Assembly (NCBI GenBank): GCA_964597535.1
Contig: CAZQYB010000120.1
Location: 1-8,320, forward strand
Direction: 5' to 3'
Length of the DNA: 8,320 nt
DNA from: CAZQYB01 sp964597535
Lineage (GTDB): Bacteria; Planctomycetota; Phycisphaerae; Sedimentisphaerales; Anaerobacaceae
The first letter of the stretch is position 1. Each line of letters starts with the position of its first letter. Shown here in pieces: positions 1-5,499 of the stretch. The notes beneath the pieces were generated by a model that saw only the letters and a program-made list of their open reading frames with translations, did no database searches and was not told the origin of the DNA. Position numbers and translations under genes: made by a program.

Positions 1-863
1 GATATGCCCAGCAGCGTGCATCCATTTCGCAAAAAACTTATCAACAGCGTCCCTATTATTGTACCGGTTATAGTACCTCTGCCGCCGGCCAGGCTCGCAC
101 CGCCAATCACAACCGCTGCGATAATGTCGAGTTCCAGTGCGATACCTGCCGTTGGCTGGGCTGATACTGTCCGGCTGGTCGCAATCATCGCTGCTATACC
201 AACAAGCAGCCCTGTAAAGGTATAGATGTAGATAAGGTTACGGTCCACATTTACCCCGGCGTGGAAAGCCGCCTCACGATTGGAGCCGATGGCGTAAGTA
301 TATCGCCCCAAGCGACTATACCTTAAAAGAAAACTTGCTATGGCTATAACAAAAGCAAAAATCAGTATAGAGTTCGGAATCCCCAGCACCATGCCTTCTC
401 CAAGATACTTATAGCTCGGCACGTGATACGCCTCTCCCTCGTTCATCACGTATGATATCCCCCGAAACGCACTCATAGTACCAAGTGTTACAATGAACGG
501 CTGAAGCTTAAGTTTTGTGATAAGGACCCCATTCAGAAATCCACAGATTAGGCCCGTAATTACCCCCACAATTGTACCGAGAACAAGGGCGCCTGCCTGT
601 GGGTCCGCCCCTCCCACAGCAATCATCGAATACGCGCCCACCATACCGCAAAGGGCCAGCATTGACCCTACGGAAAGGTCTATTCCTGCGGATATGATAA
701 CCGATGTCATACCGACAGCGATGATACCGTTAACGCTTGAGCGACGCAGCACATTCAGGAAATTGTCCCTTGTCAGGAACGTATCCGGCTTCAACGCTGA
801 CAGAGCACAGATTATCAGTATCAGACTCGCAAAGGGCAGAAACTGCCTCATCAGTTTGTTCAT
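1..863 (-). CDS. CUT2-type sugar ABC transporter permease, RbsC-like (3' part cut off by window edge)
   Basis: This is the inner-membrane permease of a ribose/xylose/galactose-class importer, forming the sugar channel with the ATPase encoded just upstream. The frame is open from the ATG at 863 to the left edge, giving 287 full codons. RbsC-type permeases are usually about 320 residues, so only a short C-terminal piece is missing. It is very hydrophobic, with a first helix near residues 8-24 and further helices throughout. Family landmarks are GIDLSVGS at 60-67, the TLGTMS stretch near 126-131, the cytoplasmic coupling loop AIGSNREAAFHAGVN near 191-205, and the glycine-rich GGASLAGGRGTITGT at 254-268. 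The start is supported by a GGAGGA Shine-Dalgarno 7 nt upstream, inside the end of the ATPase gene. The ATPase stop codon abuts this ATG, so coupled translation is likely. The permease family is clear, but the substrate is not determinable. Confidence 0.93.
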   Translation of the reverse strand, partial: MNKLMRQFLPFASLILIICALSALKPDTFLTRDNFLNVLRRSSVNGIIAVGMTSVIISAGIDLSVGSMLALCGMVGAYSMIAVGGADPQAGALVLGTIVGVITGLICGFLNGVLITKLKLQPFIVTLGTMSAFRGISYVMNEGEAYHVPSYKYLGEGMVLGIPNSILIFAFVIAIASFLLRYSRLGRYTYAIGSNREAAFHAGVNVDRNLIYIYTFTGLLVGIAAMIATSRTVSAQPTAGIALELDIIAAVVIGGASLAGGRGTITGTIIGTLLISFLRNGCTLLGI

Positions 864-2393
864 TTACTTTTCCTCCACCGCAGCTAAGTGCATAACTGCT
901 TCCTGTGTGGTTTCTTTGGTCGTCAAATTTCCCACGAGTCGTCCTCGACGCACCACTAAAATCCGGTCAGAAATCCCCAACAGCTCAGGAAGTTCCGACG
1001 ATATAAACAGTATGACCTTACCCTCCTCGGCCAGCTTGTTAAGAAGTGTGTACACTTCCTTTTTCGCTCCGACATCGATACCTCGTGTCGGCTCGTCGAA
1101 AATCAAAAACTTCGACTCCGCCAACAGCCAGCGCGCGATTAAGAGTTTTTGCTGATTCCCGCCGGACAAAGACCTGACCGGAGCCTCGGGCCCCAGCCAT
1201 TTTATCGAAATTTGCGACCCAATCTCTTCCACGATTCTGTTTTCCTTTGCAGGCCTGATTATTTTCTTCATCCCCATCGCGACAAGGTTCGGCAGCGTAA
1301 CATTCCAGCTGCACGGAAGTTCCAGACACAAGCCGGTCCGTTTGCGGTCTTCAGTCAGGAAAGCAATCCCGTATGATATCGCATCGGTGGGACAACTGAT
1401 TAACAACTCTTCGTTATCGAGCACAATTGAACCGGAAGTTTTCTCATCAACACCAAAAATGGCTCGCGCAATTTCTGTCCGGCCGGCACCAACAAGGCCG
1501 GCCATTCCCACAATCTCACCAGCACAAATATCAAAAGAAACCTCGCTTATCCCCCTGTCCGACGAAAGATTATCCACCTTCACCCGAACATCACCGATTT
1601 TAACATCTCGGGCAGGAAAGAATTCTTTCAGCTCACGACCAACCATATAGCGGACAATTTGCGCAATATCCAGCTTCGCAGCCGATTCGCAATGAACGAC
1701 CCTGCCGTCGCGTAAAACTGTTACCTCGTCAGCCAGGCCGATTATCTCTTCCAGCCGATGGGAGATGTAAATGATTGCAATACCTTTTTTCCGCAGCCGT
1801 CTAACTATCTCAAAAAGTCTCTCGACTTCGGTTTCAGACAGCGACGACGTCGGCTCATCCATAATAATAATCGAAACCTTGCGCGCGAGAGCCTTTATAA
1901 TCTCGACTATCTGACAATCCCCCGCGGACAATTCCGAAACAACGGCGGTTGGGTCAATATCAAAATTGAAACTTTTGGCTAACTCTGCCGTTTTCTTCAC
2001 CATTGTTTTGTAGTCAATGGTGAACGGCAGATACGCACTTGGTTCGTTGCCGAGGAAGACATTTTCGGCCACGGTCAGGTGTTCAGCCAGGTTCAAATCC
2101 TGATAAATCATCGATACACCGGCCGCCAACGCCTGCTCCGGCTTGTCAAATGCGTAACGCTGCTGGTGGATTTCAATCGTCCCGCTGTCCGGCCGATAAA
2201 CGCCCGCCAAGATTTTCACGAGTGTTGATTTGCCCGCACCATTTTCGCCCACAAGTGCGTGCACCGTGCCGGCTCGAACAGCAAAACTAACATCCAAAAG
2301 TGCCTGAACCGGACCAAACCGTTTCGATATGTCTCTCATCCGCAAAGCGACATCGCCGCCCACGGATTTATCTTTCTGGTTGACCGATATCAT
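864..2393 (-). CDS. Sugar ABC transporter ATP-binding protein, RbsA/MglA/XylG-like (two fused ATPase domains)
   Basis: This cytoplasmic ATPase powers the importer. At 509 residues it matches the usual length of about 500 for double-domain CUT2 ATPases. The N-terminal domain has Walker A GENGAGKST at 49-57, Q-loop Q98, signature LSAGDCQ at 155-161, Walker B IIIMDE ending at 180, and switch histidine H212. The C-terminal domain has the degenerate P-loop GLVGAGRTE at 299-307, where R305 replaces the usual lysine. It also has the TEDRKRTGL motif at 347-355, signature LSGGNQQK at 409-416, Walker B FLIFDE at 429-434, and ISSELPE in place of the switch histidine. The degenerate second site is normal for RbsA-type proteins, so one hydrolytically competent site is expected. 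Its ATG overlaps the stop of the binding-protein gene as ATGA. No strong Shine-Dalgarno lies close by, which suggests translational coupling. The substrate is unknown. Confidence 0.96.
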   Translation of the reverse strand: MISVNQKDKSVGGDVALRMRDISKRFGPVQALLDVSFAVRAGTVHALVGENGAGKSTLVKILAGVYRPDSGTIEIHQQRYAFDKPEQALAAGVSMIYQDLNLAEHLTVAENVFLGNEPSAYLPFTIDYKTMVKKTAELAKSFNFDIDPTAVVSELSAGDCQIVEIIKALARKVSIIIMDEPTSSLSETEVERLFEIVRRLRKKGIAIIYISHRLEEIIGLADEVTVLRDGRVVHCESAAKLDIAQIVRYMVGRELKEFFPARDVKIGDVRVKVDNLSSDRGISEVSFDICAGEIVGMAGLVGAGRTEIARAIFGVDEKTSGSIVLDNEELLISCPTDAISYGIAFLTEDRKRTGLCLELPCSWNVTLPNLVAMGMKKIIRPAKENRIVEEIGSQISIKWLGPEAPVRSLSGGNQQKLLIARWLLAESKFLIFDEPTRGIDVGAKKEVYTLLNKLAEEGKVILFISSELPELLGISDRILVVRRGRLVGNLTTKETTQEAVMHLAAVEEK

Positions 2394-3352
2394 TGCAGGT
2401 CAAGCAAATCCTTAATTTTAGCTTCGTCCAAACGCTCTCTTGTTACCAGCTCAACTCCCGTATCGATATGCTTGGGCACTACTTTGCCGTCAAGTTTAGC
2501 TATCACAGCTTTGACGCCTTCATAGCCCATCCTGTAGGGATTCTGCACAACAAGAGAATCAATAACACCCCCCTTAAGACCGTCTATAAGCATCTCATCT
2601 GCGTCAAAACCAACCATCTTTATTTTGACTGCCCGCCCCTGACTTTCCAGTGCCCGCAGGGCTCCAGCCGAAGTGGACGCATTACAGGCATAAAGTCCAT
2701 CAAGTTCAGCGTGTCTTGTCAGCATATCCTCGGTGGCCTGTAACGCCGTCTCACGAGTATCTTTTCCATATTGAGCATCCACGATTTCAATTTTGGGAAA
2801 CTCTTTCCTGATGGTATCGATAAAACCGTTTTCGCGATTCGTAGTCGAGGCTGAACCAGGCATGTACTTGACAACAATTATCTTACCCTTGCCAGCCAGA
2901 ATCTCACCCATCCGCTTGGCCGCAATCACACCACCTTGATAGTTGTCAGTCGCAGCAAAGCAAACGTACTTATCCGTATCGATACCGGAATCAATAATTA
3001 CGCACGGTATGTTCCTGGCGTATATTTTCTCCACAGACGGCACCAGTGCCTTGCTGTCGTTTGGCGCAAGAACAATGCCGGAGACTTTCAATGCGATAAA
3101 ATCCTCAACGATTTGGATTTGTTTTTCCCGGTCGCTCTCGCGTTCCGGCCCATTCCAGAAAATTTCGACCCCAGCTTCGGCGCCCGCCTTCTCCGCTCCG
3201 GCGCGAACCGATTGCCAGAAAAAATGCGTTGTAGCTTTGGGAATCACCGCAATGCGACGCTCAGCTGCGATTTTGCCTTTCCGCACAAGACCAATCACAA
3301 CGAAAACAACGGCTACAGCTACAAGTGCAATTACCACCAAGGGCTTTTTCAT
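2390..3352 (-). CDS. Sugar-type periplasmic substrate-binding protein (RbsB-like, Peripla_BP_4 class)
   Basis: This is the first gene of the importer operon. It encodes 320 residues, close to the RbsB family length. A hydrophobic N-terminal segment (about 4-23) preceded by two lysines looks like a signal peptide or membrane anchor. There is no cysteine in the first 30 residues, so it is not a lipoprotein, and no clean cleavage site stands out. The mature part begins near RRIAVIPKATTHFFW (32-46). It carries the usual periplasmic-binding-protein pattern: a fold opening with I-A-V-I-P, a G-x-E-x-x-W-N-G-P stretch, V-S-G-I-V-L-A-P-N-D, a T-D-N-Y-Q-G-G hinge-like segment and V-G-F-D-A-D-E near the C-terminus. 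A good Shine-Dalgarno (AAGGAG, 8 nt spacing) supports the ATG at 3352. An out-of-frame ATG lies between it and the start. The family also includes quorum-signal and polyol binders, so 'sugar' is a class-level call. Confidence 0.93.
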   Translation of the reverse strand: MKKPLVVIALVAVAVVFVVIGLVRKGKIAAERRIAVIPKATTHFFWQSVRAGAEKAGAEAGVEIFWNGPERESDREKQIQIVEDFIALKVSGIVLAPNDSKALVPSVEKIYARNIPCVIIDSGIDTDKYVCFAATDNYQGGVIAAKRMGEILAGKGKIIVVKYMPGSASTTNRENGFIDTIRKEFPKIEIVDAQYGKDTRETALQATEDMLTRHAELDGLYACNASTSAGALRALESQGRAVKIKMVGFDADEMLIDGLKGGVIDSLVVQNPYRMGYEGVKAVIAKLDGKVVPKHIDTGVELVTRERLDEAKIKDLLDLQ

Positions 3353-3360
3353 AGTTCATA

Positions 3361-3366
3361 CTCCTT
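3361..3366 (-). promoter_or_regulatory. Shine-Dalgarno of the binding-protein gene
   Basis: Reads AAGGAG on the minus strand, 8 nt before the ATG at 3352. It sets the start of the first importer gene. A closer ATG, immediately after the AAGGAG-T, is in another frame. Confidence 0.8.
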
Positions 3367-3390
3367 CTTTATGCACCGGTTAAGTTGAAG

Positions 3391-3417
3391 TTTATAATAT
3401 CTTCTCTCATCTTTCAA
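3391..3417 (-). promoter_or_regulatory. Candidate promoter for the ABC importer operon
   Basis: On the minus strand TTGAAA (3417-3412) and TATAAA (3396-3391) lie 15 nt apart, in the only AT-rich part of the divergent intergenic region. The spacer is shorter than the optimum 17, and other registers in the same AT-rich block (TATTAT, for example) are possible. This is the best candidate seen rather than a firm assignment. Confidence 0.35.
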
Positions 3418-3470
3418 GAAGATTTGCACGTGATTCGCCCCCCCCGCACCTAATCGCCTACCTTCCTCAA

Positions 3471-3499
3471 TTGACACAGCTTCCGCAAGCAGCTACAAT
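3471..3499 (+). promoter_or_regulatory. Near-consensus sigma70-type promoter of surE
   Basis: A perfect -35 hexamer TTGACA (3471-3476) is followed by a 17-nt spacer and a -10 hexamer TACAAT (3494-3499), one base from consensus. Transcription would start near 3505-3507, leaving a leader of only about 14 nt. That leader just includes the GGAGA Shine-Dalgarno at 3508-3512. Such a promoter suggests strong, housekeeping-type expression of surE and the gene after it. Confidence 0.75.
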
Positions 3500-3519
3500 T
3501 GGTTCCTGGAGACAAATAT

Positions 3520-4269
3520 ATGCAGATATTATTAACAAACGATGACGGCATTTTCGCACCCGGCTTAGCGGCAATATACAAACAGCTTGTAAAAATCGGA
3601 GACGTAACAGTAGTTGCGCCGGCGGACAGCCGCTCCGGAACAAGCCACAGCGTAACATTCTCTCAGCCTTTAGTGTGCAACAAAGTTGATATTAGCGGCC
3701 AATTCACGGGTTTCAGTGTGCAGGGCTCGCCGGCAGACTGCGTTAAGCTCGCCGTTATGCAACTGCACGAGGGACCAATTGACCTGCTCATTGCCGGCAT
3801 AAATAATGGGGCAAACGTGGGGATAAATGTTTACTACTCCGGCACCGTTGCCGCTGCGATGGAAGCAGCGTTCTTGAAAATACCGTCTGTTGCGATGAGT
3901 CTTGCTGCCGAGCAGCAAATGGACTTTGAAAAGGCCGCCGAATATTGTGCGAAAATCCTGAAAAAGCTTATGCCGCTTAAAAGCGGCGAGGTCATAAACA
4001 TCAATATACCACAATTATCAAAAGGTGAGCCGAAAGGTGTGAAAGTCGTACCCCAGTCAACTGAAGGCCTTGACGAACATTTCATCTGCGAAGAAAACGG
4101 GCAAGGCCGGACCGTTTTTCAGTTGGCAGGCGGTCAACACCGTGACGAAGAGAGTCCCGCCGACGCAACCTCTCTGACGGAAGGTTATATAACCGTAACG
4201 GCACTGGCCTCTGATATGACCAACCACGCCAAAACACGCCGGTTCCAAAAGATAAAATTTAAGGTGTAG
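3520..4269 (+). CDS. surE: 5'/3'-nucleotidase SurE
   Basis: SurE is a metal-dependent phosphatase that removes phosphate from nucleoside 5'- and 3'-monophosphates, and in some species from short polyphosphate. It is cytoplasmic and linked to stationary-phase survival. The protein is 249 residues, the family's usual length. It shows the metal-binding motif LLTNDDGIFAPG with D8 and D9, S39 in the VAPADSRSGTSHSVT stretch, and N95 in AGINNGANVG. These are the positions known for metal and substrate binding in characterised SurE proteins. The ATG at 3520 is preferred because GGAGA sits 7 nt before it and the protein then opens with the conserved MQILLTNDDG. The in-frame TTG at 3499 overlaps the -10 box and can be excluded. 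The next gene follows after 4 nt, probably in one transcript. Confidence 0.97.
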   Translation: MQILLTNDDGIFAPGLAAIYKQLVKIGDVTVVAPADSRSGTSHSVTFSQPLVCNKVDISGQFTGFSVQGSPADCVKLAVMQLHEGPIDLLIAGINNGANVGINVYYSGTVAAAMEAAFLKIPSVAMSLAAEQQMDFEKAAEYCAKILKKLMPLKSGEVININIPQLSKGEPKGVKVVPQSTEGLDEHFICEENGQGRTVFQLAGGQHRDEESPADATSLTEGYITVTALASDMTNHAKTRRFQKIKFKV

Positions 4270-4273
4270 AAAA

Positions 4274-4846
4274 ATGCTCAGCGTTTTTGAGCAGCCCTGG
4301 GGTTTACTGATTGCAGCAATTATCGTTTTGCTTATTTTACTGATGGTCCGCAGTATTTTCCCGGAAAAACGGCATTGGTGGCAGTTAGCGCTGCCGGCCT
4401 TTCTCGCTGTTGCTGCCTTCGGATTAGACCGGCTTGTTCAAACCGATTTGGAGAAAATCAACCTTGTAATTGATACGGGGGTAAAAGCCGTCGAACAAGA
4501 AAATCCTGATGCAATCGAGGCGCTCATTTCCGAAAATTACAGCGACTCATACCACAAAACAAAAACAGCTCTAATGCGTCACTGCAGAAGGCGGCTGTCA
4601 GAGCCGGTGGTTGAGAAAAACATAAAAAGCATTATTGCGACAGATATACAGGGCCCAAATGCAACGGCTGTCTTTACCGTGCGGATAGTATTTGACAAGC
4701 GAAGTTACATCTACCGAAGCTATAAACGAATAATCCTGGCGAAGGTAAAAACAAATCTGCAGAAAGAGCAGGGCAAATGGCTTATCAACCGGGTCGAGCT
4801 GCTCGAACTTGATATGCAGCCGGTCGATTGGCGGCACGTCAGGTAA
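4274..4846 (+). CDS. Two-helix membrane protein with probable NTF2-like domain, function unknown
   Basis: The gene encodes 190 residues. Two hydrophobic helices (about 9-29 and 36-51) are separated by a short basic loop (PEKRHWW). They are followed by a soluble part from about 58 to the end. The soluble part has the look of an NTF2-like alpha/beta cone: a helix with a polar run (KINLVIDTGVKAVEQEN) and DAIEALISENYSDSYH, then helical TALMRHCRRRL, then beta strands ending with GKWLINRVELLEL. The GKW-x-I-x-x-V-x-L ending is typical of such domains. This fold call is by eye. The start lies 4 nt after the surE stop, with AAGGTG (4261-4266) 7 nt upstream, so the gene is probably cotranscribed with surE. 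No catalytic motif was seen. With a short N-terminus and hairpin topology, the soluble domain probably faces the same side as the N-terminus. Confidence 0.8.
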   Translation: MLSVFEQPWGLLIAAIIVLLILLMVRSIFPEKRHWWQLALPAFLAVAAFGLDRLVQTDLEKINLVIDTGVKAVEQENPDAIEALISENYSDSYHKTKTALMRHCRRRLSEPVVEKNIKSIIATDIQGPNATAVFTVRIVFDKRSYIYRSYKRIILAKVKTNLQKEQGKWLINRVELLELDMQPVDWRHVR

Positions 4847-4868
4847 TTATAAAATCTCAGAAAATCCA

Positions 4869-4890
4869 ATTTTTCGCGCACATTTTTCGC
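4869..4890 (+). repeat. Two direct copies of ATTTTTCGC upstream of the sigma gene
   Basis: ATTTTTCGC occurs at 4869-4877 and again at 4882-4890, a 13-nt period. It lies in the 107-nt gap before the sigma factor, just upstream of a TATATAAC block at 4903-4910. It could be a paired regulator site or part of a promoter, or chance in AT-rich sequence. Confidence 0.4.
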
Positions 4891-4915
4891 CCGAAATTAC
4901 ACTATATAACGGAAG

Positions 4916-4925
4916 CTGATATCAG
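4916..4925. other. 10-bp perfect palindrome CTGATATCAG in the sigma leader
   Basis: CTGAT/ATCAG is a perfect inverted repeat without a loop, 28 nt before the sigma start codon. Flanking bases do not extend the symmetry. It may be an operator half-site pair or may be chance; no function can be assigned. Confidence 0.25.
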
Positions 4926-4953
4926 TAAATTTTTACCAATTGGCAGGCGTGAA

Positions 4954-5499
4954 GTGACTGAACAGTCGGAAGAATTATTAGTTGGGGCTGCGCAAAATGG
5001 CCATTTGGACAGCTTTGCTGCTCTCTACGAACGATACTACAACTCAATGGTTGCATTGGCATATTCGGTGCTTGCCGACCGCCATTTGTCCGAGGACGCC
5101 GCTCAGCAGGCCTTCGCAATTGCCTGTCGCGACCTGCCAAAATTGAAAAGTAAAGAAAAGTTTGTTATCTGGCTGGCCGGCATTTGCAGAAACGTCGCAA
5201 GACAGATGCGCAGGTCCAGAGCCAGGCTCGTTTCACTGAATGAGACACCGCCGGATAGGGACCAAAACAAAAAAGACAACCACGCCGATACAGTCCGACG
5301 CGCTGTCTGGAAACTGCGAGCCACAGAAAGAGAACCGATTGTTTTGCGCTACTACAATGGATTATCTTATGAAGGAATCGCAGCGGTATTGGGAATTTCG
5401 GCACAAGCTGTTCACGGCCGGCTAACCAGAGCAAAGCGAAAAATTGCAAAATATCTAAAACGTGAAGGTTTCACAGGAGGCGATTATGAAACGCCCTGA
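4954..5499 (+). CDS. ECF-type RNA polymerase sigma factor (sigma-70 family)
   Basis: This alternative sigma factor directs RNA polymerase to specific promoters. With the chosen start it has 181 residues and the two-domain ECF layout. Sigma region 2 is at about 20-88, with FAALYERYYNSMVALAYSVL, the LSEDAAQQAF motif (45-54) and WLAGICRNVARQMRR. A polar linker follows (about 94-113). Region 4 is at about 115-170, with LRATEREPIVLRYYNGLSYEGIA and the helix-turn-helix IAAVLGISAQAVHGRLTRAKRKI. The GTG at 4954 is preferred because AGG lies 6 nt upstream and the protein then begins TEQSEELLVGAAQNG, as ECF proteins usually do. The frame stays open upstream to a TTG at 4828, but those 42 residues do not look like sigma sequence. 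The gene overlaps the following one by 14 nt, which points to coupled translation and a functional link. Confidence 0.93.
   Translation: MTEQSEELLVGAAQNGHLDSFAALYERYYNSMVALAYSVLADRHLSEDAAQQAFAIACRDLPKLKSKEKFVIWLAGICRNVARQMRRSRARLVSLNETPPDRDQNKKDNHADTVRRAVWKLRATEREPIVLRYYNGLSYEGIAAVLGISAQAVHGRLTRAKRKIAKYLKREGFTGGDYETP
5475..5480 (+). promoter_or_regulatory. Strong Shine-Dalgarno inside the sigma gene
   Basis: AGGAGG lies 5 nt before the ATG at 5486, inside the last codons of the sigma gene. It fixes the start of the large downstream gene and shows that the 14-nt overlap is real. Confidence 0.88.

Noticed and set aside
517..1155. Long plus-strand open frame (212 codons) antisense to the permease and ATPase
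   Set aside because: It spans the junction of two clear minus-strand genes, is rich in R, P, S and T without domain pattern, and is best explained as a shadow frame.
2180..2260. Degenerate second nucleotide-binding site of the ATPase as an unusual inactivation
   Set aside because: The real location is residues 299-307 (about 1473-1499), and the G-x-G-R-T-E P-loop is the normal state of RbsA-type C-terminal domains. The N-terminal P-loop encoded here is canonical.
2936..3388. Two overlapping plus-strand frames of about 150 codons opposite the binding-protein gene
   Set aside because: They overlap each other and lie wholly antisense to a well-supported periplasmic binding protein. No Shine-Dalgarno or protein-family look was found.
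3393..3398. Plus-strand TATAAT in the intergenic region as a second surE promoter
   Set aside because: No -35-like hexamer lies 16-18 nt upstream, and the site fits better within the AT-rich minus-strand promoter candidate.
3499..3519. Upstream TTG start for surE
   Set aside because: The codon overlaps the -10 box of the strong promoter, and the Shine-Dalgarno and conserved N-terminus point to the ATG at 3520.
4828..4953. N-terminal extension of the sigma factor from a TTG overlapping the previous gene
   Set aside because: The 42 extra residues have no sigma-like pattern, and the GTG at 4954 has an AGG at suitable spacing and a typical ECF N-terminus.
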